In this document: positions 1 through 6,327 of the stretch, one piece after another
Layout: the number at the start of each line of letters is the position of its first letter
How positions within the stretch are numbered: position 1 is the stretch's first letter
NCBI GenBank assembly: GCA_946539175.1
Contig: CAMNHH010000073.1
Span: 1 to 10,803 of the forward strand
Origin: an uncultured Clostridia bacterium
GTDB taxonomy: Bacteria; Bacillota; Clostridia; Oscillospirales; Oscillospiraceae
DNA length: 10,803 nt
Direction of reading: 5' to 3'
Notes under the pieces: generated by a model
What the model was told of the DNA's origin: nothing
What the model saw: only the letters and a program-made list of their open reading frames with translations
Databases searched by the model: none
Made by a program: the position numbers and the translations under genes

Positions 1-549
1 AAGCAGATCTCCTGCTACGGCAACGACTCCTACGGCGGCATGTCCGGCCGTGATATCATGGCCCTGGCCGCGGGTCTGTATGAGGAGTGCAACTTCAACT
101 ACCAGGAAGCCCGGGTGCAGCAGTGCGAGTATCTGGCCCAGGGCTTCTACAAGGCCGGCGTCAAGGGCGTCATTCTCCCCGCCGGCGGCCACGGCGTCTA
201 CATCAACATGACGGAGTTCTTCGACGGCAAGCGGGGCCATGAGACCTTTGCCGGTCAGGGCTTTTCCATCGAGCTGATCCGCCGCTACGGCATCCGCACC
301 TCCGAGCTGGGCGACTACTCCATGGAGTACGACCTCAAGACCCCCGAGCAGCAGGAGGAGCTGTGCAACGTGGTGCGCTTTGCCGTGAACCGCAGCCAGC
401 TGAGCCAGGAGCACATGGACTACGTCATCGCCGCTGTGAAGGCCCTCTACGAGGACCGGGAGTCCATCCCCAACATGCGGATCGTCAAGGGACGTACCCT
501 GCCTATGCGTCATTTCCACGCCTTCCTGGAGCCCTATCCCAACAAGTAA
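1..549 (+). CDS. Tryptophanase / tyrosine phenol-lyase family, C-terminal part (partial)
   Basis: This is the 3' part of a PLP-dependent beta-eliminating lyase (PF01212); the 5' end lies outside the window. Known members split L-tryptophan to indole, or L-tyrosine to phenol, plus pyruvate and ammonia in the cytoplasm. Visible landmarks match both E. coli TnaA and Citrobacter TPL: the SYGGMSGRD loop, VILPAGGHGVY, the RYGIRTSELG strand, VRFAVNR followed by HMDYV, and the C-terminal RHFHAFLEP. In TPL the last of the GVRSMERG residues in this strand includes Arg381, which contacts the phenol. Here that place is Leu, and TnaA has Ile, which favours tryptophanase-like specificity. However, YGG-SGRD is closer to TPL. 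A gene symbol is therefore withheld. A hairpin terminator follows 13 bases after the stop. Confidence 0.88.
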   Translation, partial: KQISCYGNDSYGGMSGRDIMALAAGLYEECNFNYQEARVQQCEYLAQGFYKAGVKGVILPAGGHGVYINMTEFFDGKRGHETFAGQGFSIELIRRYGIRTSELGDYSMEYDLKTPEQQEELCNVVRFAVNRSQLSQEHMDYVIAAVKALYEDRESIPNMRIVKGRTLPMRHFHAFLEPYPNK

Positions 550-562
550 GCCACAAACGAAT

Positions 563-596
563 CGCCCTCCGGCAGAAATGTCGGAGGGCGTTGCTT
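563..596 (+). terminator. Intrinsic terminator after the tryptophanase-family gene
   Basis: A perfect 9-bp GC-rich stem (CGCCCTCCG at 563-571 with CGGAGGGCG at 582-590) closes a 10-base loop. A short, imperfect T-rich tract, TTGCTT, follows. Stem strength is good but the U-tract is weak, so some readthrough into the MBL-fold gene is possible. Confidence 0.7.
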
Positions 597-608
597 CAAG
601 GATTGAAT

Positions 609-1445
609 ATGGTAACGTTCGACGTATATAAGATCAACGATCACATCAGCGGCATCCTGGGCCGCTTCCATGAGCGCATGTATCTGATAAAAGGGGAAAA
701 GCGGGCCGCCCTCATCGACACAGGCTGCGGCTTCGGCTCCCTGAAGGCCGTGGTGGATCAGGTCAACGATCTGCCTCTGATCGTTCTGTTGACCCACGGC
801 CATCAAGATCACGCCATGGGCGCCGTGGAGTTTAAGAACGTCTGGCTGAACCCGGAGGAGAAGGAGACCTTTCTGCGGCATTGTGACGCGGCTTACCGGC
901 TTTTGGGCCTTGCCATCTCCCGCGACGCCAAGCTGGTGAAGCCGGAGGATATGCTGCCTCCGCCGGATTACGGCTGCTTCCGCCCGCTCCGGGAAGGAGA
1001 CGTTTTCGATCTGGGCGGCGTCACACTGGAGGCCTTCGCCTGCCCGGGGCACACCCGCGGCAATCTCGTCTTTCTGGACCGGGAGGACCGGATCCTCTTT
1101 TCTGGGGACGGCGTCAGCCGTGCCAGCTTTCTGCTGGGTCGGGAGGCCACTTCCGTAGAGGAATTCCGGGACGGTCTGATTCGTCTCAGGGCCCTGCTGG
1201 CAGGCCGGGTGGATCGGATCCTTGAGGGCCACGGCAGCGGAGAGCTTCCCTTCGCCATCTTTGACGGGGTGATTGAGGTCTGCAATCAGGTTCTTGCGGG
1301 AGATACGGATCGGATCCCTTATGATCTGCGGGGCTATCGGGGCTTCACGGCCAAGGCCAGAATGCCCCATTCTTTGGATCGGGTGGACGGAGGCTTCGGC
1401 AATTTGATCTACCGGGAGGACAGACTGTGGAAATCACAGACCTGA
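609..1445 (+). CDS. MBL-fold metallo-hydrolase (glyoxalase II-like)
   Basis: This is a 278-residue metallo-beta-lactamase-fold protein. The dinuclear metal site is complete: THGHQDH at 62-68 (the HxHxDH motif), His148 in CPGHTRG, Asp167 in LFSGD and His208 in EGHGSG. The spacing is that of glyoxalase II-like hydrolases, so it probably hydrolyses a thioester, phosphoester or similar bond in the cytoplasm; the substrate cannot be told from sequence. No signal peptide is visible. The ATG at 609 is chosen because AAGGA (598-602) lies 6 bases upstream and because similarity to the fold begins there (residues about 5-40 contain the usual LIDTG strand). The frame stays open further upstream but overlaps the preceding gene. 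It stands between a terminator and the promoter of the next gene, so it is probably monocistronic. Confidence 0.9.
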   Translation: MVTFDVYKINDHISGILGRFHERMYLIKGEKRAALIDTGCGFGSLKAVVDQVNDLPLIVLLTHGHQDHAMGAVEFKNVWLNPEEKETFLRHCDAAYRLLGLAISRDAKLVKPEDMLPPPDYGCFRPLREGDVFDLGGVTLEAFACPGHTRGNLVFLDREDRILFSGDGVSRASFLLGREATSVEEFRDGLIRLRALLAGRVDRILEGHGSGELPFAIFDGVIEVCNQVLAGDTDRIPYDLRGYRGFTAKARMPHSLDRVDGGFGNLIYREDRLWKSQT

Positions 1446-1455
1446 CAAGGGCTTC

Positions 1456-1484
1456 TTGCATTCCGCTTCTAACCGTGCTATACT
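1456..1484 (+). promoter_or_regulatory. Sigma-A-type promoter with extended -10
   Basis: TTGCAT (1456-1461) and TATACT (1479-1484) are separated by exactly 17 bases, and TG at 1476-1477 forms an extended -10. Transcription would begin near 1491, about 20 bases before the flavin-reductase-like start at 1513. It drives the two-gene unit ending at 2784. Confidence 0.7.
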
Positions 1485-1512
1485 GTCCTCAAAACAGACA
1501 GGAGGTTGTACC

Positions 1513-2070
1513 ATGAAACATCGTCCGCTCACGCTCGCTGAATTCGCGTCCTATGCCGCCGAGGCGCTGCCAAGGGGAATTTTGCTGACTTCCGCCGTCG
1601 ATCAGAAGGTCAATACCATGGTCATCGGCTGGGGTACTGTGGGCGTCAACTGGAATCTTCCGGTTTTTGCCGCCTACGTCCGGGTCAGCCGCCATACCCG
1701 GGAGCTGTTGGACCGAAATCCTGAATTTACCGTGAACATTCCTCTGGGAAAGGCGGATCGCGATACCATCGCCGTCTGCGGCAGCAAGAGCGGACGGGAT
1801 CTGGATAAGCTGGCGGCCTGCAGTCTGCATCCCGTCCCCGGGGAGCAGGTCAGCGTCCCCGCCCTCCGGGAATTCCCGGTGACTGCCGAGTGCAGAATCA
1901 TTTATCGGCAGCAGGAGGAGCTCAGTCTGCTGCCCGAGGAGATCCGCTCCCGCTTCTATCCCCACAGCAGAGACGATGCGCCATCAGACAATTCCAGGGA
2001 TCCCCACGTCATCTATTACGGCCAGATTCTCAGCGCCTACGTGCTGGAGCCGGAGGAAGGGGAGGGCTGA
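1513..2070 (+). CDS. Flavin reductase-like FMN-binding split-barrel protein
   Basis: This 185-residue protein resembles the flavin reductase-like domain family (PF01613). The pattern is VNTMVIGWGTVG with the following strand at about 33-50, then VRVSRHTRELL and EFTVNIP, then a C-terminal strand before the FYPHSRDD insert. Family members bind FMN and pass electrons from NAD(P)H, or act as small flavoproteins in redox reactions in the cytoplasm; the partner is unknown. The ATG at 1513 is preferred over an upstream ATG at 1456 in the same frame, because GGAGG (1501-1505) stands 7 bases before it and the promoter lies within the longer version. The gene for the GATase-like hydrolase begins 3 bases after its stop, so the two are co-transcribed. 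Confidence 0.85.
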   Translation: MKHRPLTLAEFASYAAEALPRGILLTSAVDQKVNTMVIGWGTVGVNWNLPVFAAYVRVSRHTRELLDRNPEFTVNIPLGKADRDTIAVCGSKSGRDLDKLAACSLHPVPGEQVSVPALREFPVTAECRIIYRQQEELSLLPEEIRSRFYPHSRDDAPSDNSRDPHVIYYGQILSAYVLEPEEGEG

Positions 2071-2073
2071 GCT

Positions 2074-2784
2074 GTGAGAAAGCCCATCATCGGTGTGTTG
2101 CCCCTCTATGACAAGGAAAGAGATTCCTATTGGATGCTCCCGGCCTATTTCAAGGGCCTGGAGCAGGCTGGAGGCTTACCCATCATGCTGCCGCTGGACG
2201 GGGCGGAGGACTGCGCACAGCTTGCTTCCGTTTGTGACGGTCTGCTCTTCACGGGCGGTCAGGACGTGGACCCGGCCCTCTATGGGGAGATGGCTGAAGA
2301 CTGCTGCGGGGAGCTCTGCCCAGCCCGGGACCGCTTGGAGCAGGCTCTGCTGCAGGCCGCGGTGGATCAGAGCATCCCCATACTCGGCATTTGCCGCGGC
2401 CTGCAGCTGATCAACGTGGCCTTGGGCGGCAGCCTCTGGCAGGACCTGCCAAGCCGGAGACCGGAGAGCCGCAATCACCGGATGGAGCGGCCTTACGATC
2501 GGGCGGAGCACGCGGTATGGCTCACTGGCCCTTTGGCTGCCCTCTACGGGGCCGACAGTCTCGGCGTAAATTCCTGCCACCACCAGGGAATCAAAACCCT
2601 GGCGCCGCTTCTGCGTCCCATGGCCACGGCGGAGGATGGCCTGATCGAAGCCTTTTATCATCCGGAGCAGTCCTTCCTGTGGGCGGTCCAATGGCACCCG
2701 GAATTCTTTGAACCCAAGTCCGGCCCGGGTGCTCCAATTTTCCGTGCCTTCGTACAGGCCGCCGCCCGGCGTATACCGGAATAA
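2074..2784 (+). CDS. Gamma-glutamyl-gamma-aminobutyrate hydrolase family (class I GATase, PuuD-like)
   Basis: This 236-residue protein belongs to the peptidase C26 / class I glutamine amidotransferase group. The nucleophile elbow is GICRGLQLINVALGG with Cys107; the His-Glu pair is in WAVQWHPEFF (His208, Glu210). LLFTGGQDVDP at about 57-67 and VNSCHHQGI at about 165-173 are typical of PuuD and of gamma-glutamyl hydrolases. It is expected to cleave a gamma-glutamyl amide such as gamma-Glu-GABA from putrescine degradation; the true substrate is not determined, and no other puu genes lie nearby. The start is GTG at 2074, with a purine-rich GGGGAGGG (2059-2066) 7 bases upstream, inside the end of the preceding gene. 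Confidence 0.9.
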   Translation: MRKPIIGVLPLYDKERDSYWMLPAYFKGLEQAGGLPIMLPLDGAEDCAQLASVCDGLLFTGGQDVDPALYGEMAEDCCGELCPARDRLEQALLQAAVDQSIPILGICRGLQLINVALGGSLWQDLPSRRPESRNHRMERPYDRAEHAVWLTGPLAALYGADSLGVNSCHHQGIKTLAPLLRPMATAEDGLIEAFYHPEQSFLWAVQWHPEFFEPKSGPGAPIFRAFVQAAARRIPE

Positions 2785-2950
2785 CAAAATCCAAAAGGAT
2801 CCCTTCTGACAGAAAACCGGCGCAGTTCTTGCTCGAGCGGTTTTTTTCCTCCCGATAGTCTAGAGAAAGGGCCAAAGCTATGACGCCTTGAATCAGAAGA
2901 AGCCTGGAGGGCAGCAGAAGCAAGAAACCGATTATCGTCAAAGCATTCAT
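2591..2950 (-). CDS. Possible small hydrophobic protein or gene remnant
   Basis: This 119-residue frame starts with an ATG that overlaps the stop of the preceding minus-strand gene as ATGA, the usual sign of translational coupling. Residues about 3-30 are strongly hydrophobic (LTIIGFLLLL and LLLIQGVIALALSL), then come charged residues (DYREEKNR). Beyond about residue 33 the frame passes through the terminator hairpin and runs antisense to the last 190 bases of the PuuD-like gene, where it need not be real. It may be a truncated membrane protein whose natural 3' end has been lost, or a chance frame. No family recognised. Confidence 0.3.
   Translation of the reverse strand: MNALTIIGFLLLLPSRLLLIQGVIALALSLDYREEKNRSSKNCAGFLSEGILLDFVIPVYAGRRPVRRHGKLEHPGRTWVQRIPGAIGPPTGRTAPDDKRLRSGHPPPWPWDAEAAPGF
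2813..2847. terminator. Probable bidirectional terminator between convergent genes
   Basis: AAAACCG (2813-2819) pairs with CGGTTTT (2838-2844) around an 18-base, loosely structured middle, followed by a run of seven T on the plus strand. On the minus strand the matching A-run becomes a short T-run, so the element could serve both the PuuD-like gene and the convergent minus-strand genes. The GC part of the stem is short, hence moderate confidence. Confidence 0.45.
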
Positions 2951-3306
2951 GCCTTTCCCGTCCTCATTCTATCCCGATATTTGCGGAGGAGCCTGCAAAT
3001 TTCGCTGTATTCTGCCCAAACTCCATACCACATCCATACAGAGAAGGCGGCGCCCGCCAAATTCAGCAGCCCTGAAAATACAAGGCAAGCTCTGGCTTCT
3101 TTTTTCTGACTCGTCTGCCAGTTCTCCAGATCGACGTAGATTATATCCCCGCTGTCAATGGCTGCCACCACGTCCCGGACCAGCCAGGGATACCACCGGA
3201 CCGTCAGCCTGTCGCCGGAAAGGACCGCCCCGCTTTCCACGTCCGGATAGAACGCTTCCCGCAAATAGCGGGGAATCATCCACTCGTTCTTCTCTTGTGT
3301 GTACAA
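2947..3306 (-). CDS. Hypothetical one-helix membrane protein, start uncertain (possibly damaged)
   Basis: This is a frame of 119 residues if the TTG at 3306 is used; the first ATG, at 3279, would give 110. The first 70 residues look soluble and well ordered (REAFYPDVESGAV, DSGDIIYVDLENW). A single membrane helix lies at about 72-94 (CLVFSGLLNLAGAAFSV), then a basic tail (RLLRKYRDRMR). No family was recognised. The start is not clean: the TTG lacks a good ribosome binding site at normal spacing. The strong AGGAGG upstream (3345-3350) serves either an ATG at 3342 that meets TGA at its fourth codon in the same frame, or a TTG at 3334 in another frame. The gene may therefore be frameshifted or carry a nonsense codon. 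Confidence 0.55.
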   Translation of the reverse strand: MYTQEKNEWMIPRYLREAFYPDVESGAVLSGDRLTVRWYPWLVRDVVAAIDSGDIIYVDLENWQTSQKKEARACLVFSGLLNLAGAAFSVWMWYGVWAEYSEICRLLRKYRDRMRTGKA

Positions 3307-3344
3307 AACGAGAGATTTCCCTCTCTGTTTTCAAGGGATCATTG

Positions 3345-3350
3345 CCTCCT
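3345..3350 (-). promoter_or_regulatory. Strong ribosome binding site not matched to an intact start
   Basis: AGGAGG on the minus strand. The nearest ATG (3342) is only 2 bases away and its frame stops after three codons. A TTG at 3334 is 10 bases away and begins MKTEREISRFVHT, which then leaves the frame of the downstream membrane protein. Confidence 0.5.
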
Positions 3351-3400
3351 GCGTGTAATTTTTATGGCCTTCACTATATGAACGCTTGGCACAGTAAAAA

Positions 3401-3448
3401 GGTAAAAAGAAAAAAGCACGTTCCTTGAAATATGAAATCCAAGTATGC
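3401..3448 (-). terminator. Probable terminator of the ABC/ECF operon
   Basis: Ten bases after the ATPase stop, the minus strand has GCA..CTTG pairing with CAAG..TGC (3446-3448 with 3416-3418, and 3440-3443 with 3424-3427) around an internal bulge. A long T-rich run (3402-3415, TTTTTTCTTTTTACC in sense) follows. The T-tract is excellent and the stem is weak, so the exact stem is uncertain. Confidence 0.45.
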
Positions 3449-3457
3449 CGTTTCCTT

Positions 3458-4090
3458 CTATTCACGTTCCGTGACGATTCCTTCGCTGACCTCATAGACC
3501 GTATCACAGAGCAGGTCGATGTCCTCTGCCGCGTGGGAGGCCAGAAGGATTGTCGTGCCGTTGTCCCGCAGGGAGCCGAAAAGCTTCCGCATTTCCTCCA
3601 CGCCTGCCCGGTCCAGGCCGTTCATGGGCTCGTCCAGGATCAGCAGCGCGGGATGCTCCATAATGGCCTGAGCAATGCCCAGGCGCTGGCGCATACCGAG
3701 GGAGTATTTCCCAACCCACTTTTTGTCTGTGTCGTCCAGGCCCACCGAGCGGATCGCGGTGCGAACTTCCTCCGGAGTAATCTTCTTCCGGATCGCCGCC
3801 AGGTCCCGTAGATTCCGGTAGCCGGATTCATAGGAAATGAAGCTGGGGGTTTCGATCAGTACGCCCACGTCCGGAGCGAAATCGCAGTCCTTTCCCAACT
3901 GCTTGCCTTGCACGGTGATTGTACCGGTGGTGGGCCGAAGCAGGCCGCAGATCAGCTTGAACAACACCGTTTTGCCGGAGCCGTTACGCCCGACGAAGCC
4001 GGTGATTTTTCCTTTCTCTATCGTGAGGTCCGTCTTTTGCAGGACCGTTTTTTCCTTAAAGCTTTTCGAGACGTTTTCCAATACGATCAT
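3458..4090 (-). CDS. ABC transporter ATPase, bacitracin/lantibiotic-immunity type (E-loop)
   Basis: This 210-residue ATPase energises the complex formed with the three permeases upstream in the operon. Walker A is GRNGSGKT at 34-41, the signature SLGMRQRLGIA starts at 130, Walker B is LLILDEP with Asp153 and Glu154, and the H-loop is His186 in LASHA. The place of the Q-loop Gln is taken by Glu80 (GVLIETPSF). Such an E-loop is known from BcrA-like and LanF-like ATPases that protect cells from bacitracin or lantibiotics. The length fits a compact BcrA-type ATPase without the C-terminal extension some members carry. ATG at 4090 has AGGAGA 7 bases upstream, overlapping the TAG stop of the preceding permease. 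Function in peptide-antibiotic export or immunity is inferred from the E-loop and context; the substrate is unknown. Confidence 0.9.
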   Translation of the reverse strand: MIVLENVSKSFKEKTVLQKTDLTIEKGKITGFVGRNGSGKTVLFKLICGLLRPTTGTITVQGKQLGKDCDFAPDVGVLIETPSFISYESGYRNLRDLAAIRKKITPEEVRTAIRSVGLDDTDKKWVGKYSLGMRQRLGIAQAIMEHPALLILDEPMNGLDRAGVEEMRKLFGSLRDNGTTILLASHAAEDIDLLCDTVYEVSEGIVTERE

Positions 4091-4100
4091 GATAAGTCTC

Positions 4101-4706
4101 CTATTCTCTCATTTTCTTATGGCGCACGAAGCGCCATCCAAACAGTGTAATCAGCAGCAGCACGACAGCATTCAGGACTGCCGCAGCCCAAAGTGGGATG
4201 CTGTCTTGCCTTGCTCCGTACTCCGCTGTGCGGGCCAGGGCACCCCAGTTGCCGGGCAGGAGCAGCGGCAGCGCGCCGGGGAGCCGGCTGCTCAGAAACA
4301 GCGAGGCCAACTGCACGAAGGTCACAGACACGGTTGCAATCAATGCGTTTTGATACAATGCGATCAACAACACCTGCACCGCGGCAAGCATCTCCATGTG
4401 AAGAGTAAAGAGCAGCCAGGCCCAGAGCGTCCTCCACATCGGGTCGCGCAGCAGACCGATGGGCAGCAGAAGCAGGCAAAGCGCCAGCACCGAAGCAAAG
4501 CACCTGGAAAGCACCCTCCAAAACCAGCGCCGCCAGCCAGCCCGAAGCAGGACGAAGCTCTGGGGCTTCAATAGCAATCTGGCCGCGGGGACTCCTCCTG
4601 CGCAGTCTCCCAGCAGAAGCAGCAGCAGATAGAGCAGCAGCCGGAAATATCCAACTGACGCAACGTCATAGGGCAGGCCGCCAAACAAAGAAGAAAATCT
4701 GTCCAT
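4101..4706 (-). CDS. ABC transporter permease subunit, third of three
   Basis: A 201-residue polytopic membrane protein. Hydrophobic segments lie at about 20-36, 66-86, 92-117, 120-140 and 170-190. RAGWRRW at 55-61, just before a membrane helix, matches in position the basic-aromatic segments of the other two permeases and may contact the ATPase. The frame is open upstream to 4775, but that would overlap the preceding gene by 65 bases. The ATG at 4706 lies 4 bases after that gene's TGA and begins MDRFSSLF, so it is preferred, with translational coupling. The protein is shorter than usual ABC-2 permeases and similar in size to accessory permeases of bacteriocin-type transporters. It precedes the ATPase by 10 bases. 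Confidence 0.75.
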   Translation of the reverse strand: MDRFSSLFGGLPYDVASVGYFRLLLYLLLLLLGDCAGGVPAARLLLKPQSFVLLRAGWRRWFWRVLSRCFASVLALCLLLLPIGLLRDPMWRTLWAWLLFTLHMEMLAAVQVLLIALYQNALIATVSVTFVQLASLFLSSRLPGALPLLLPGNWGALARTAEYGARQDSIPLWAAAVLNAVVLLLITLFGWRFVRHKKMRE

Positions 4707-4710
4707 GGGC

Positions 4711-5559
4711 TCACCCTGCTTTGGAGAGGTCTTCCCGCTTGATGCGCATGGCAGAGAGAATCCAGAGAACAGCAATCTGCAGCAGGAAGAACAAGGCGAT
4801 ATATATGATCCGTTCCTGTGTCAGCGTTTTCTGGTTCAAATCCACCAGGCTCATTGGGGAAAGGAAAGAATAATCCTTTTGGGTCGTCATCGCAAGCTCC
4901 TTGACCACCCGGCGCAGCACCCAAAAACTCACCGTGATCATGCAGCCGTAGCTCCGGCGGGTCCAGAGATTGAAGGCCAGCGACCACAGCGCCATACTCC
5001 AGAGCAGAAGGAGCTGAAACAGGAACATCCAGCCAAAACGTGCGTAGGGACTGGTTCCCTCGAAGAGATGCGTGGTCGGCGCGTCTGCCAGCCCCATTCC
5101 GACAGATTCCATAGCGCCGGGCGAACGGGCAAGGGCCTTCAGGAAAATGCTCCATTCGTTTGGAAAGCTGATATGGCCCGAAAACACCAGCACCGTACAG
5201 GCCAGCAGAAACAGGAGCCACAGCACAGCCGCGGCCATGGCGGCAAGGAGCTGCGCAGCCAGCCATTTTTGCCGGGAGCTGCGAATCGCCGTGATCTCCA
5301 TACCGGGATAGAGGAATGGAACGTCCCCCACTAGCAGCAGGAAGGAGATCAGCAGGAGGATTTGCGGAAAGAAGCTCGGAAACAGGATCAAAAAGGGCTC
5401 CGCCGCCTGGAGCTGATACCCGCGCTCAGACAGATAGGGCGGTACCTTGAAGAAGACAATCAGCACACAACCCAGCGCCAGGAGCAGAGATACCCAAAAG
5501 CGGGGCCGGAGCAGCAGTCTGCGCAGGCTGCTGCGGGACATTGCAAGAATATCAGCCAT
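4711..5559 (-). CDS. ABC-2-type transporter permease subunit, second of three
   Basis: A 282-residue integral membrane protein with about six helices (21-38, 57-78, 100-127, 175-198, 203-217, 250-271) and a large outer loop at about 128-172. The cytoplasmic RSSRQKW (93-99) before helix 3 resembles the equivalent loops of its neighbours. It carries no ATPase motif and would form part of the membrane channel for the ATPase encoded downstream. ATG at 5559 has a consensus AAGGAGG 7 bases upstream and overlaps the preceding permease gene by 8 bases. ABC-2 assignment rests on topology and gene context, not on a signature motif. Confidence 0.8.
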   Translation of the reverse strand: MADILAMSRSSLRRLLLRPRFWVSLLLALGCVLIVFFKVPPYLSERGYQLQAAEPFLILFPSFFPQILLLISFLLLVGDVPFLYPGMEITAIRSSRQKWLAAQLLAAMAAAVLWLLFLLACTVLVFSGHISFPNEWSIFLKALARSPGAMESVGMGLADAPTTHLFEGTSPYARFGWMFLFQLLLLWSMALWSLAFNLWTRRSYGCMITVSFWVLRRVVKELAMTTQKDYSFLSPMSLVDLNQKTLTQERIIYIALFFLLQIAVLWILSAMRIKREDLSKAG

Positions 5560-6325
5560 AACGCAGCCTCCTTCTCAGACGCAGGTAGAATCCGCTGCCG
5601 GCGAGCAGCACGATCACAAGCACATAGACAGCCAGGTGGATCAGTCCACCGTCCCGGGTTTGCGTCATGATGCCGCCAGGCGTACACTGACCCGGATCGA
5701 GGGCGTAAAACACAAGCCGGGCGTTCTCCGGGGCGAACCGAGCGGCTGTCTGGGCCAGGACGGAGGCTGAGATCCAGAACGCAAAGCCGGACGCAGCGCA
5801 GATGTACTGATTCGCGCTCAGGCCGGAAACCCCATAGGCAATCACCGCATACATCCCGGCGTTGACGGCATAGACCCCAATCCGGACCAGGTAACCCGCC
5901 CGGTTGGACATACGGGAGTAAAAGTAAATCCCTTGAAAAAGCGAATCCTCATAGGAAACGGGCCCCTTCAGAAAGAGAACGACGTACAAATGGAACAGCG
6001 CCGCACTGAGCAGCAGAACCAAGGCGCCGGACACAAAGGCCGCAGCCAGTCCTTCGAGCGTGTAGCGGCGGGGCGAGCTGTGCATCAGCGGAAACTGCCA
6101 GGCGCCTCCTTTGCGCAGGGCGTGCCGGAGAAAGGAAATCGGCAGCACTGCCGCCACTGGGAGAAAGTACGTCGTCAATCCCATTGCATAGGAGGAATCA
6201 AACAGATAGGCCGGCTGCGCGGTAGCTTCCGAATCAAGGCTCAGAACCATAGACAGAAACAGGAGCACCGCGCTGATATAGGTCGCCGGGCAGACGATGA
6301 TTTTTCTGAAATAGTATCGGAACAT
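5552..6325 (-). CDS. ABC-2-type transporter permease subunit, first of three
   Basis: A 257-residue polytopic protein with six predicted helices: 12-30, 51-68, 93-118, 145-169, 175-192 and 229-248, ending in the basic tail LRLRRRLRYG. The cytoplasmic loop before helix 3 has HSSPRRYTLEG, comparable to RSSRQKW and RAGWRRW in the other two permeases. Two starts are possible. GTG at 6331 overlaps the lipoprotein stop; ATG at 6325 has GAGG 5 bases upstream and is chosen here. Together with the two following permeases it should form the membrane part of an export or immunity ABC transporter; whether all three join one complex is unknown. Confidence 0.8.
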   Translation of the reverse strand: MFRYYFRKIIVCPATYISAVLLFLSMVLSLDSEATAQPAYLFDSSYAMGLTTYFLPVAAVLPISFLRHALRKGGAWQFPLMHSSPRRYTLEGLAAAFVSGALVLLLSAALFHLYVVLFLKGPVSYEDSLFQGIYFYSRMSNRAGYLVRIGVYAVNAGMYAVIAYGVSGLSANQYICAASGFAFWISASVLAQTAARFAPENARLVFYALDPGQCTPGGIMTQTRDGGLIHLAVYVLVIVLLAGSGFYLRLRRRLRYG

Positions 6326-6327
6326 GG

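Noticed and set aside
534..1370. 278-codon minus-strand frame
   Set aside because: It is antisense to the MBL-fold gene, whose full metal-binding motif set is on the plus strand; it has no recognisable domain.
2831..2838. GCTCGAGC palindrome as an operator
   Set aside because: It is an 8-base palindrome expected by chance and lies within the loop of the probable terminator.
2949..3428. 159-codon plus-strand frame
   Set aside because: It is antisense to the small membrane protein, lacks a ribosome binding site and has low-complexity Ser/Arg/Pro composition.
3837..4574. 245-codon plus-strand frame over the permease and ATPase genes
   Set aside because: Its composition (runs of Q, R, P and H) is that of an antisense shadow of Leu-rich membrane codons; the minus strand has clear ABC motifs.
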